Assembly: GCA_032054765.1 (NCBI GenBank)
Contig: DAMBSC010000013.1
Coordinates: 1 to 64,000 of the forward strand
From: DFXE01 sp032054765
Lineage (GTDB): Bacteria > Bacteroidota > Bacteroidia > Bacteroidales > Tannerellaceae
Length of the DNA stretch: 64,000 nt
Direction: 5' to 3'
Below are positions 33,345 to 41,987 of this stretch, in pieces. The notes beneath the pieces are model-generated. The model saw nothing but the letters and a program-made list of their open reading frames with translations, searched no databases and had not been told where the DNA came from. Within the stretch, counting starts at the first letter, position 1; each line of letters opens with the position of its first letter. Made by a program: the position numbers and the translations under genes.

Positions 33345-35198
33345 TTATAGTTTTATATCGTAAATCGTTTCGCCTTTCGTATTCATTACACGTAAACTCA
33401 TATCCTTACCTCTCTTTTGTAATATCATTACCGTAGATGTTTCTATGCGCTGACTACCTCCGATTACAACAGGAAAATTATTGCCTAACTCTCCTTTAGG
33501 ATGATAAGCATATTGATGTGTATGAGCACTGATGTTAATGTTAAATGGAGCTTTTGCCAATAGATCACCCCATAATTCCGAGCATGGACGGTATCGGTCG
33601 CCATTACCATACAATGGAATATGATTTAATAAGATTCGTTTTTTTGCCTTTTTAAATTTTTTACATGACAATTCCTGTTTTAGAAAATCTACCTGATCCA
33701 GGCGCAATTGAGTAAAATCATTCAACCCATAATATACCCAGGTAGAGTCCGGTTTGTCTTCTCCACAATCCAGCATAACAAAGCGGGTGTCTCCCCAATT
33801 AAAAGCACCATACGTCTTATCTCCTACATAATCAAACAACTCACGCAACCCTATGGAGTATGCATTACGTATTTCATGATTACCCCGCAAATAGAAAGCC
33901 GGAACATTACTTGCACATACCTTTTCACATTGCATCTTTATATGATATAAAGCTTCCTGCTCTGTAGACGGATCATCTATACAATCCCCGTTAAATACTA
34001 CAAAATCATAGGGAATGTCTTTTACCTGCTCGTATAAGGCATTTAAAGTGGCTTCCTGCTTATGCAGATCGTTAAAAATAATAGCAGTAAAATCAGTCGC
34101 TTTATTATCAGGAACTGTAAAAGAATAGAAAGGAGATACGGCTGTTTCCCCAAACACTTTTTTATAAGCCTGATAAAGCATTATTTCCTGAGAACAAATC
34201 CGATAATAATATTTTTGCCCGGCTTCCAGATCCGTTAGTCTTATCTTGTTGTGCAAATCATTACATATGACTTGTCCGTCAACTATCGTATGGGCTCTGT
34301 TAAGGTTCAAACTATCTGTGCCATATTCTACCCAACTATAAGTAGGAACAGTTGTTTGCCACATCACAGTAATACCTCCGTCGACAGGATTTTGTAGATA
34401 AGGTCGATTATAGAATATTTTATCTTTAGGCGCTTTTACACGTATATCGACCATAACAGGCCGGTGATCAGAAGCCATTGGTTCTTCCACTACCTGATCG
34501 GTAAGTTTGGTTATACGATTTGCGCCGGCCTTGCTTATAGCAATATAATCAATACAACCTCGTGGCTCCGGAGCAGGGAAAGTTGGCTTCTTAGGATCGG
34601 ACAACAGATCAAAGTCTTCAAGCAGACTAATCATCACAGGTGAATCAGGTCTGGCGTTTAAATCTCCTGTGATGATTAATGGTTTAGCAATAGATTTTGC
34701 TTCCTCTTTGATGATGGATGTAGATGCCAGGCGATCTTCTTCTGTTAGAGATAAATGTGTACAGGCAACAACAAAATCTTGAAACTCAAGCATCAATAAA
34801 GCTCGTTCTTCCTCTCTCCCCGGTAATGAACGGTAATGTGAAGAAATGGGTTTAACTTTGCTCAGAACACCTATCCCATATTTCCCTCCATCAAAATCTA
34901 TAGCAGGAGCATATTCGGAATACATAAATATACGTTTGGACAGTTCAAGCATAACATCTGTCATACCACTTCGTCCTGTCATGCTATCCACTTCCTGAAT
35001 AGTAACAATATCCGGAGACGTGCGGTTGATTACATTAGCAATGCGATCATAATCAATCACATCGTCCATACCTTTCGCACTACGGATATTATAGCTCATA
35101 ATACGCCAGGTATTCTTTGTCTTTTCAGTATTTGTTTGTCCGTAAGTTAAATTTACAGATAACGTTATTATTGTTATCCAGAGTAATAGGTGTCTCAT
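33345..35198 (-). CDS. Fusion of endonuclease/exonuclease/phosphatase and metallophosphoesterase domains
   Basis: A 617-residue exported protein (signal 1-20) that joins two unrelated phosphoesterase folds. Residues about 28-255 are an EEP domain (MSYNIRSAKG, IQEVDS, GDLNARPDSP, SDHRPVMVDI). Residues about 264-365 resemble the Fn3-like N-domain of purple acid phosphatases (RPYLQNPVDGGITVMWQT). Residues about 375-600 are a calcineurin-like domain (NDLHK, NGDCIDD, RGNHEIRN, SAHTHQY; the usual GHxH Gly is Ala). It overlaps the upstream aldolase gene by 4 bp. A role in scavenging phosphate from extracellular diesters is plausible inference. Confidence 0.88.
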   Translation of the reverse strand: MRHLLLWITIITLSVNLTYGQTNTEKTKNTWRIMSYNIRSAKGMDDVIDYDRIANVINRTSPDIVTIQEVDSMTGRSGMTDVMLELSKRIFMYSEYAPAIDFDGGKYGIGVLSKVKPISSHYRSLPGREEERALLMLEFQDFVVACTHLSLTEEDRLASTSIIKEEAKSIAKPLIITGDLNARPDSPVMISLLEDFDLLSDPKKPTFPAPEPRGCIDYIAISKAGANRITKLTDQVVEEPMASDHRPVMVDIRVKAPKDKIFYNRPYLQNPVDGGITVMWQTTVPTYSWVEYGTDSLNLNRAHTIVDGQVICNDLHNKIRLTDLEAGQKYYYRICSQEIMLYQAYKKVFGETAVSPFYSFTVPDNKATDFTAIIFNDLHKQEATLNALYEQVKDIPYDFVVFNGDCIDDPSTEQEALYHIKMQCEKVCASNVPAFYLRGNHEIRNAYSIGLRELFDYVGDKTYGAFNWGDTRFVMLDCGEDKPDSTWVYYGLNDFTQLRLDQVDFLKQELSCKKFKKAKKRILLNHIPLYGNGDRYRPCSELWGDLLAKAPFNINISAHTHQYAYHPKGELGNNFPVVIGGSQRIETSTVMILQKRGKDMSLRVMNTKGETIYDIKL

Positions 35199-36214
35199 AA
35201 TATTTCCTTTAAAGTTTGTTCAAGATTTAGTATGTCTTCGTCTGTAGTATCCCACGAAGTAACCAGACGTACTTCGCTTATATCTTCATTCCAGAAATAA
35301 AAAAAGTAATTTTCCGACAATTTAACGGCAGCTTCTTTAGGCATTGTGAAAAAGAGCTGATTAGATTCCACTTTTTGGGTGAATGCAATACTTGAGTATG
35401 TCTCTAATATCTTATGCAGTTTTTTAGCCTGATTATTAGCCCGAGTCGCATTTTCCAGCCAAAGGTCGTTTTCAAGATAAGGGATAAATTGGGCCGACAA
35501 ATAACGCATTTTAGAAGCCAATTGTGCAGACTGTTTCCGATAAAACTGTAGGTTTTCTGTTATTTCCGGACGGAAAGATATTACAGCTTCACCCATCATC
35601 ATTCCGTTCTTTGTTCCCCCGAAACTCAGTATATCCACTCCGGCATCCACCGTTAAAGCTTTCATGGAACAATTCAGATACGCGCAAGCATTTGCCAGGC
35701 GTGCACCATCCATATGCAAATACATATTATGTGTGTGTAGAAGATCGGCAATAGCTTTTACTTCTTCAATTGTATATACAGTACCTAATTCAGAAACCTG
35801 AGAGATATATACCACCTTAGGCTGCGGATGATGGCATACCCCGAAATGTTGTAAATGGGGTTTGATCAGTTCAGGTGTAAGTTTTCCGTCAGGCGTAGGG
35901 ATAGCATCTACCGTACAACCGGTCATACGGGCCGGAGCACCGCATTCATCGACGTAAATATGGGCTGTTTGTGCGCATATAATGCTATGAAACGAACGGG
36001 TAACCCCCTGTAAGGCCACCGAATTTGCTCCCGTACCATTAAATACAAAGAAAGGAGAGGCATTCACTCCAAAAATATCTTTTAATTTCGCAATAGCTTC
36101 CGCAGTCCATGGATCATCTCCATATCCTACAGCATGGTCGTTATTGGCTTTAACAATGGCATCCATAATCATCGGATGTACACCCGAATTGTTATCACTG
36201 GCAAAACTTCTCAT
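35195..36214 (-). CDS. ltaE: Low-specificity threonine aldolase family (PLP enzyme)
   Basis: A 339-residue fold-type I PLP enzyme of the beta-eliminating lyase/threonine aldolase family, splitting L-threonine or L-allo-threonine to glycine and acetaldehyde. The start MRSFASDNNSGVHPMIMDAI is the substrate-binding segment; the HMDGARLANA motif holds the PLP-binding Asp; the Schiff-base lysine is in SFGGTKNGMM. It is 3 bp behind the sigma factor and overlaps the phosphoesterase by 4 bp, so the three are translationally linked. Why an aldolase follows a sigma factor is not clear. Confidence 0.9.
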   Translation of the reverse strand: MRSFASDNNSGVHPMIMDAIVKANNDHAVGYGDDPWTAEAIAKLKDIFGVNASPFFVFNGTGANSVALQGVTRSFHSIICAQTAHIYVDECGAPARMTGCTVDAIPTPDGKLTPELIKPHLQHFGVCHHPQPKVVYISQVSELGTVYTIEEVKAIADLLHTHNMYLHMDGARLANACAYLNCSMKALTVDAGVDILSFGGTKNGMMMGEAVISFRPEITENLQFYRKQSAQLASKMRYLSAQFIPYLENDLWLENATRANNQAKKLHKILETYSSIAFTQKVESNQLFFTMPKEAAVKLSENYFFYFWNEDISEVRLVTSWDTTDEDILNLEQTLKEIL

Positions 36215-36217
36215 ATG

Positions 36218-36763
36218 TTATAATTTTAGCAGGAAAACGAGCAAAGGTAAATACTCCTTCAGATCTTCCCTCAACAATTTAAGTGCTTGAGATATACGAT
36301 AAGCAATGGTCTTCGATGATACATTCATCTTCTCGGCTATCTCGTTATAGGTTAGATTTTCAAAACGATTCATGGTAAATGCCTTACGATAATCTTCCGG
36401 TAGGCCGTGTATGGCTTTATCCAAACTGGCCATCAGTTCACTTTCGACATACAGGTCGGGATCTTCAAACTGGTCTTCAAATTTGGCATATAAAGACTCG
36501 TGTACCCGTTGTTTGATCTGGTGATGCGAAATACTGTTCAGGCATTTATTCTTGACGATTGTAAACAATAATGATTTAACAGACATTTCCGGCAACAAAA
36601 CAGAGCGATTTTCCCACAGCCACATCATTACATCCTGCACGATCTCTTCGCATTCTTCTACCGCCGGAACATATTGCGAAGCAAAAGCACACAATCCTCT
36701 GTAATATTCCCTGTAAACCTCCTCAAATGCCTCTTCGTTTCCTTCCTTAAGAAGCCTTATCAT
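36218..36763 (-). CDS. ECF-type RNA polymerase sigma factor
   Basis: A sigma-70 family ECF factor of about 181 residues. Region 2 includes AFEEVYREYYRGLCAFASQYV and VQDVMMWLWENR (split motifs); region 4 is the helix-turn-helix LTYNEIAEKMNVSSKTIAYRISQALKLLR-like segment with the conserved 'LP.. YRKAF'. I prefer ATG at 36763; an in-frame TTG at 36787 would add eight residues. No FecR-like anti-sigma or TonB receptor gene follows; instead an aldolase gene begins 3 bp downstream. A TAGTTTTG box (36811-36818, minus) is the probable promoter. Confidence 0.88.
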   Translation of the reverse strand: MIRLLKEGNEEAFEEVYREYYRGLCAFASQYVPAVEECEEIVQDVMMWLWENRSVLLPEMSVKSLLFTIVKNKCLNSISHHQIKQRVHESLYAKFEDQFEDPDLYVESELMASLDKAIHGLPEDYRKAFTMNRFENLTYNEIAEKMNVSSKTIAYRISQALKLLREDLKEYLPLLVFLLKL

Positions 36764-36810
36764 CAATGTATTATTCACAGTACCCAAATGAAACCCATTT
36801 AATGTTAATA

Positions 36811-36818
36811 CAAAACTA
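36811..36818 (-). promoter_or_regulatory. Promoter box of sigma-factor operon
   Basis: CAAAACTA reads TAGTTTTG on the minus strand, 47 bp before ATG 36763. Confidence 0.5.
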
Positions 36819-37026
36819 CATTCTTTTAGCTACTCTGCAAAATTGTTTGTAAGGAAAGAAAGAATGAATAAGTAAATAATTCAAATATAAAATTCTAACA
36901 ATTCAAATTAATTTATAGTTTTATAAATACTTTATAGGAGGTTTCAGTTTTGAATACATCAAACTTTATATTGAAAAGCACGAACATTTCTACTTGAAAA
37001 CTGAACCGTCACATTCTATTTCTGCC

Positions 37027-37034
37027 TATATTTG
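37027..37034 (+). promoter_or_regulatory. hypA promoter box 5 bp before ATG
   Basis: TATATTTG fits TAnnTTTG. It ends 5 bp before the hypA ATG at 37040, so the transcript probably begins at or beside the start codon. Confidence 0.55.
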
Positions 37035-37039
37035 TTGTT

Positions 37040-37384
37040 ATGCATGAGTTGTCTATTGCCCAGAGTATTGTGAGGCTTGCTGAAGAGCAGGCTCGGAAGA
37101 ACAATGGCTCGGTTATTGAGGAATTGGAACTTGAGATAGGTAAATTGGCGGGCGTTGAATTGCACGCATTGGAATTTGCTTTGGAAAGCGCTGTGAAGGA
37201 TAGCATGTTAGCAAATGCCCGGATAATACGACATGAAATCGAGGGCGAAGGAAGATGTGGTGACTGTGAACAGTTTTTTCCTGTTGAGACTCTGTTTTCT
37301 CCTTGTCCTTATTGTGGTTCTTACTTCGTTAAAATTACAAAGGGGAAGGAACTCCGTGTGAAATCAATTGTTATTAATAAATAA
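37040..37384 (+). CDS. hypA: Hydrogenase nickel metallochaperone HypA
   Basis: A 114-residue nickel-binding protein that inserts Ni into the hydrogenase large subunit. The N-terminal MHELSI (His2 binds Ni) is intact. The zinc site is CGDCEQFFPVE...CPYCGS (two CxxC pairs near 74 and 94). hypB follows by 11 bp. It is separated from the rest of the hydrogenase genes by about 23 kb and unrelated genes. The promoter sits immediately before the ATG. Confidence 0.95.
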   Translation: MHELSIAQSIVRLAEEQARKNNGSVIEELELEIGKLAGVELHALEFALESAVKDSMLANARIIRHEIEGEGRCGDCEQFFPVETLFSPCPYCGSYFVKITKGKELRVKSIVINK

Positions 37385-37395
37385 AGGAAAGAAAT

Positions 37396-38115
37396 ATGTG
37401 TGGAACTTGCGGATGTGGAGATCACCATCATGATCATGAACATCATCATCACGATGAAAAAATAATTATAGATGTAGAACAGGATATTTTACATCGTAAT
37501 AATTTGCTTGCCGAACGAAACAGGGGGTATTTTGACGCTAAAAAGATATGTTGTCTGAACATGATGAGTTCGCCGGGGTCGGGAAAGACTTCTTTATTGG
37601 AGGAAAGTATCAGGCGATTGAAGGAAAAACTATCTATCTATGTAATAGAAGGTGATCAGCAAACATCCAATGATGCTGATCGTATCGCAGCGCTGGATAT
37701 TCCGGTGTTCCAGATAAATACCGGTACGGGTTGTCATCTGGAGGCAGATATGGTTAATCATGCCGTGAAACATCTTGACCCGAAAGAGAATGCTATTCTT
37801 TTTATTGAGAATGTGGGTAATCTGGTATGCCCTTCAATGTTTGATCTGGGAGAAGCTTTTAAAGTGGTCATTATAAGTGTGACGGAAGGAGACGACAAAC
37901 CATTGAAATATCCACATATTTTCCAGGAAGCCAATGTATGCATCATTAATAAGATCGATCTACTTCCATATCTGGATAGTGATATAAAGACATTGAAAGA
38001 AAATGCGCTGAAAGTGAATCATCATTTGCAGGTATTTGAAGTGTCTGCCACAAAAGGTGAAGGAATGGATAGCTGGTGCGAGTGGTTGGAAGCCGAATGT
38101 GCAAAATGTAAATAA
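37396..38115 (+). CDS. hypB: Hydrogenase nickel incorporation GTPase HypB
   Basis: A 239-residue SIMIBI GTPase that delivers nickel with HypA. The N-terminus has CGTCGC, a high-affinity metal site, followed by a His-rich stretch (HHHDHEHHHHDE) suited to nickel storage. GTPase motifs: SSPGSGKTS (P-loop, about 53-61), EGDQQTSNDADR, ENVGNLVCPSMFDLGE (metal-binding Cys), NKIDLLPY. It is co-transcribed with hypA (11-bp gap). Having both metal motifs suggests it can both store and transfer Ni. Confidence 0.96.
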   Translation: MCGTCGCGDHHHDHEHHHHDEKIIIDVEQDILHRNNLLAERNRGYFDAKKICCLNMMSSPGSGKTSLLEESIRRLKEKLSIYVIEGDQQTSNDADRIAALDIPVFQINTGTGCHLEADMVNHAVKHLDPKENAILFIENVGNLVCPSMFDLGEAFKVVIISVTEGDDKPLKYPHIFQEANVCIINKIDLLPYLDSDIKTLKENALKVNHHLQVFEVSATKGEGMDSWCEWLEAECAKCK

Positions 38116-38116
38116 A

Positions 38117-38160
38117 TATCTTTGTTTTCCTCTGAAAACAGGATAAAAAACATATATTTG
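38117..38160 (+). promoter_or_regulatory. Two candidate promoter boxes before acyl-CoA synthetase gene
   Basis: TATCTTTG (38117-38124) and TATATTTG (38153-38160) both fit TAnnTTTG, upstream of the ATG at 38195. Confidence 0.5.
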
Positions 38161-38194
38161 TTGGTATTTAATCTTAATAAATTGTCAAAACGTT

Positions 38195-40255
38195 ATGATC
38201 AACCGAGAATTAATAAATCCGCTAAGTATTGTTGTTGTTGGAGGTTCTAACAATGTGCATAAACCCGGTGGGCGTACGGTAAGAAACCTGTTAGATGGAA
38301 AATATAAAGGCGATTTGTATGTTGTAAATGCTAAGGAGAATGAAGTTCAGGGGTTGAAATCTTATCATAATGTTAAAGATATACCTGAAACAGAATTGGC
38401 TATCATATCTATTCCCAGCAAATCTTGCCCCGAAGTTATGGAGGTATTGGCAAAGGAAAAAGGAGTAAAGGCCTTTATCGTTATCTCTGCCGGTTTTGGA
38501 GAAGAATCTAAAGAGGGAGCTAAGCTGGAAGATAAGATATTAAAGATCGCTAATGATGCCGGAGCATCAATGATAGGCCCGAATTGTATCGGTATTATGA
38601 ACATGTACTATCATGGGGTATTCACGCAACCTATTCCCGAATTTCATTACGGCGGAGTGGATTTTGTTTCCAGTTCGGGAGGTACGGCTTTGTTTATTAT
38701 AGAATCAGCACTGACTAAAGGATTACGCTTTTCTTCTATCTGGACGGTAGGTAATTCCAAGCAGATCGGCGTAGAAGATGTAATTGAATATATGGATCAA
38801 CACTTTGATCCGGTGATGGATTCAAAAATAAAAATGCTTTATATCGAAAGCATTAAAGATCCGGATAAATTGCTTTATCATGCTTCATCATTGATTCGTA
38901 AAGGTTGCCGTATTGCTGCTATAAAATCAGGAAGTACGGAGTCGGGTATGCGTGCAGCCTCTTCTCATACAGGAGCAATGGCCAGTTCGGATTCGGCGGT
39001 GGAAGCGTTGTTCCGTAAAGCGGGTATAGTTCGTTGTTTCAGTAGAGAAGAACTGACTACAGTAGCCAGTATTTTTACCCTGAAAGAAATAAGAGGAAAG
39101 AATTGTGCCATCGTTACTCATGCCGGCGGCCCTGCGGTAATGCTGGCCGACGCTTTGGCTAAAGGACGTATGAATGTTCCTGATCTGAACGGGCCGATTG
39201 CAGAAGAACTAAAAACGAAGTTGTATCCGGGTTCAGCCGTTGGAAATCCGATAGATATCATTGGAACGGGAACTCCCGAGCATCTGGCAACGGCAATAGA
39301 TTACTGCGAAAATCGTTTTGATAATATAGACCTGATGATGGTTATCTTCGGTAGTCCCGGTTTAGTAAAGCTCTATGATACGTATGAAGTATTACATAAA
39401 AAAATGGAAGAATGTGAGAAACCTATATTCCCAATCCTTCCTTCTATTGTAACAGCCGGTCCTGAAGTAAAAAGCTTTATTAAGAAAGGGCATGTTAACT
39501 TCTCGGATGAAGTTACTCTGGGGACAGCGTTATCACGCGTGATCAATACTCCTAAACCGGCAAGTACGGATATACAACTTTACGGAATGAATGTGCCGGA
39601 AATTCGTCGCATTATGGAGGCCTTGCCAAAGGATGGTTATCTATGTCCGAATGATGTTCGTACAGTACTGCAAATGGCTAAAGTTCCTTTGGTAGATGAA
39701 CTGACTTCAACCGATCAGAAAGAGATAACTGAATTTGCCAAGAAAGTAAAATATCCCGTAGTAGCTAAGGTTGTTGGTCCTGTTCATAAAAGCGATATCG
39801 GTGGCGTGGCGTTGAATATACGAAGTGAAGAGCATCTGATTTTTGAATATAAACGAATGATGAATTTACCCAATGTTCAGGCAGTCATGATTCAGCCGAT
39901 GTTAAGTGGCCAGGAATTATTCTTAGGTGCTAAGTATGAAGACCGTTTCGGACACATATTATTATGTGGGCTGGGAGGTATCTTTGTAGAAGTATTGAAG
40001 GATGTTTCCTATGGTCTGGCACCTCTTTCATATGACGAGACTTTTTCTATGATCAGGTCGCTCAGAGGATATCCTATTATAAAAGGTACGCGTGGACAAA
40101 AAGGAATTGACGAACAACAATATGCTGATATAATCGTTCGTCTTTCAACCTTACTTCGCTTTGCACCGGAAATTAAAGAAATGGATATAAATCCGATTGT
40201 AGCTACTGAAAGAGGACTTTTTGCTGTCGACGCACGTATCAGAGTTGAAAAGTAA
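38195..40255 (+). CDS. ADP-forming acyl-CoA synthetase (acetate-CoA ligase type), fused alpha-beta
   Basis: A 686-residue NDP-forming synthetase that interconverts acyl-CoA + ADP + Pi and acid + ATP + CoA, giving ATP by substrate-level phosphorylation in fermenters. The N-terminal CoA-binding Rossmann domain begins at residue 10 (VVVGGSNNVHKPGG). Succinyl-CoA-ligase-like domains span about 145-450, with a conserved His in SSHTGAMA. A C-terminal ATP-grasp domain (about 470-686) has VAKVVGPVHKSDIGGV and MDINPIVA. Alpha and beta parts are fused in that order. The substrate (acetate, propionate or branched acids) is open. It follows hypAB by 80 bp with its own promoters. Confidence 0.9.
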   Translation: MINRELINPLSIVVVGGSNNVHKPGGRTVRNLLDGKYKGDLYVVNAKENEVQGLKSYHNVKDIPETELAIISIPSKSCPEVMEVLAKEKGVKAFIVISAGFGEESKEGAKLEDKILKIANDAGASMIGPNCIGIMNMYYHGVFTQPIPEFHYGGVDFVSSSGGTALFIIESALTKGLRFSSIWTVGNSKQIGVEDVIEYMDQHFDPVMDSKIKMLYIESIKDPDKLLYHASSLIRKGCRIAAIKSGSTESGMRAASSHTGAMASSDSAVEALFRKAGIVRCFSREELTTVASIFTLKEIRGKNCAIVTHAGGPAVMLADALAKGRMNVPDLNGPIAEELKTKLYPGSAVGNPIDIIGTGTPEHLATAIDYCENRFDNIDLMMVIFGSPGLVKLYDTYEVLHKKMEECEKPIFPILPSIVTAGPEVKSFIKKGHVNFSDEVTLGTALSRVINTPKPASTDIQLYGMNVPEIRRIMEALPKDGYLCPNDVRTVLQMAKVPLVDELTSTDQKEITEFAKKVKYPVVAKVVGPVHKSDIGGVALNIRSEEHLIFEYKRMMNLPNVQAVMIQPMLSGQELFLGAKYEDRFGHILLCGLGGIFVEVLKDVSYGLAPLSYDETFSMIRSLRGYPIIKGTRGQKGIDEQQYADIIVRLSTLLRFAPEIKEMDINPIVATERGLFAVDARIRVEK

Positions 40256-40259
40256 TTTA

Positions 40260-40267
40260 TATCTTTG
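40260..40267 (+). promoter_or_regulatory. Promoter box of acidic 110-residue protein gene
   Basis: TATCTTTG fits TAnnTTTG and ends 34 bp before the ATG at 40302. Confidence 0.6.
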
Positions 40268-40301
40268 CATTTATATAATAACCAATAAAAAATAATGCCT
40301 T

Positions 40302-40634
40302 ATGAGCGAGAAAGATGATTTATTTGTTTATGACGAAGATGATTCCGTCAAGTTTATACAGAACTATCTCCCCCAGGAATTGAAAGGCAAATTCAGTGAT
40401 GATGATATTAATTATATTGTTGATCTGATTTATGATTTTTATGAGTCAAAAGGTTACTTGGATGATGATACTGCTGATGACGAACGTGATGTGGAAATAG
40501 ATGAAGATGAATTAGTCAGCTATGTAATTAAGAATGCAAAAAAAGATGGTGTAGGTAAATTCGAAGCCGACGAAATAACCTTTATCGTGCAAGGCGAGTT
40601 AGAATATTGCGATTCCCTCAACATGTTTGAATAA
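40302..40634 (+). CDS. Acidic conserved hypothetical protein, 110 residues
   Basis: I do not recognise a named family. The protein is very acidic (many Asp/Glu, e.g. DDDTADDERDVEIDEDEL) with two similar helical halves: FSDDDINYIVDLIYDFYES and FEADEITFIVQGELEY. No signal peptide or membrane helix, so it is cytoplasmic. The clear promoter box and good codon structure support a real gene. It lies between the acyl-CoA synthetase and an OmpA lipoprotein gene. Confidence 0.8.
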   Translation: MSEKDDLFVYDEDDSVKFIQNYLPQELKGKFSDDDINYIVDLIYDFYESKGYLDDDTADDERDVEIDEDELVSYVIKNAKKDGVGKFEADEITFIVQGELEYCDSLNMFE

Positions 40635-40673
40635 AATTTGTTATACTAAGAAAGGAACGTTTTTAAATTAAAG

Positions 40674-41357
40674 ATGAATTTTATGAAGAATTGTAAATTA
40701 TTAGCTGTCGTAGCATTGTGTATGGCAGTTATACTCTCAGGTTGTGGTGCTAGTAACACAGTTAAAGGAACTGGAATTGGTGTAGGAGCCGGCGGTGCAG
40801 TTGGTGCAGGTGTAGGAGCTATTGCAGGAAATACTGCATTAGGTGCTATTATTGGTGCTGCGGTAGGTGGTACGGCAGGTGCTTTGATCGGTAAGAAGAT
40901 GGATAAACAGAAAAAAGAAATCGAACAATCTGTTCCGGATGCTACTGTTGAAACAGTAAATGACGGAGAAGCTTTAAAGATCACTTTTGATTCCGGTATA
41001 TTATTTGCTACCAATTCAAGTACAGTCAGTGATGCTTCTAAAAGCGCTTTACGTAACTTTTCAACAACGTTGAAGGAGAATCCGGATACCTATATTAAAA
41101 TTATTGGGCATACAGATAATACAGGCCGGGTTGATTTTAACCAGACATTATCTGAAAAAAGAGCTCAAAGCGTGTATGATTACCTCATGTACCAGGGAGT
41201 AAGTAACACTCGTATGACTTACGAAGGAAAAGGAATCCATGATCCTATAGCAAGTAATGATTCTGCAGAAGGACGTTCATTGAACCGGCGTGTGGAAATT
41301 ATGATTATGGCTAACGAAAAAATGATTCAGGAAGCTCATCAGGGTACCCTGAAATAA
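40674..41357 (+). CDS. OmpA family lipoprotein with glycine zipper (YiaD-like)
   Basis: A 227-residue lipoprotein (lipobox ILSGC, Cys about 24). Residues about 35-80 are a glycine-zipper segment (GTGIGVGAGGAVGAGVGA and further AAVGGTAGALIG), which may insert into the outer membrane. The C-terminal OmpA domain (about 100-215) has IIGHTDNTGR and SLNRRVEI, the murein-binding features. An in-frame ATG at 40683 gives a more typical signal start (MKNCK) and could be the real start. A GU-rich hairpin terminator at 41381-41410 follows. Confidence 0.88.
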   Translation: MNFMKNCKLLAVVALCMAVILSGCGASNTVKGTGIGVGAGGAVGAGVGAIAGNTALGAIIGAAVGGTAGALIGKKMDKQKKEIEQSVPDATVETVNDGEALKITFDSGILFATNSSTVSDASKSALRNFSTTLKENPDTYIKIIGHTDNTGRVDFNQTLSEKRAQSVYDYLMYQGVSNTRMTYEGKGIHDPIASNDSAEGRSLNRRVEIMIMANEKMIQEAHQGTLK

Positions 41358-41380
41358 GAGAATTATTTCCAAAAGATAAT

Positions 41381-41418
41381 AAAAGGTAGAGGATTAGTTG
41401 ATCTTTTGCCTTTTTTCT
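41381..41418 (+). terminator. Terminator after OmpA lipoprotein gene
   Basis: AAAAGGTAGAGGAT (41381-41394) can pair with GATCTTTTGCCTTTT (from 41400) with some G-U pairs, followed by a T-rich run. It sits between convergent genes. Confidence 0.6.
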
Positions 41419-41420
41419 TT

Positions 41421-41987
41421 TTATAAGGGATAAGGATAATAAGAACGGATACTTTCAGGCAGAAAGAAGCGAACGTCCTTTCCCTCCTGATAAGATTGGC
41501 GAATAAAAGTAGAAGAAATCTCAATAATCGGAGCATCTACTTTTTTAATATTGTGATACGCTGATGGTATCTTTATTTCGTTTCCCAACCTGGGATAAAT
41601 AATAATAGGATATTGGCTGATAAGTATGTCTGCATCTTTCCATTGAGAGATTCTACCCCAGTTATCAGCCCCCATAATGAAATGAAAAGAATGATCAGGA
41701 TAAGCTTCTTCTAATGCTCTAAGCGTATTAATCGTATAAGAAGGCTTTGGTAAAGTAAACTCAAAATTGCTTGCTTTGAATTTAGGATAATCTCCGATGG
41801 CCGCTTCTACCATTTTAAATCGAAGATGATCATCCATCAGATCATCGCTGTCTTTTAAAGGATTCTGAGGAGTGATAAGAAACCAGATTTCATCTAAATC
41901 TTCAAATTCACATAACCAGTTCGCTAAAGCCAAATGCCCGATGTGAATGGGATTAAATGAGCCGGAAAAGATACCTGTCTTTTTCAT
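41421..41987 (-). CDS. nadD: Nicotinate-nucleotide adenylyltransferase
   Basis: A 188-residue NAD biosynthesis enzyme that adenylates nicotinate mononucleotide. The nucleotidyltransferase motif GSFNPIHIGHL (about 9-19) and the late ISSTFIR motif are present. It overlaps gmk by 4 bp, with yicC upstream, an order common in Bacteroidales. Confidence 0.95.
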   Translation of the reverse strand: MKKTGIFSGSFNPIHIGHLALANWLCEFEDLDEIWFLITPQNPLKDSDDLMDDHLRFKMVEAAIGDYPKFKASNFEFTLPKPSYTINTLRALEEAYPDHSFHFIMGADNWGRISQWKDADILISQYPIIIYPRLGNEIKIPSAYHNIKKVDAPIIEISSTFIRQSYQEGKDVRFFLPESIRSYYPYPL

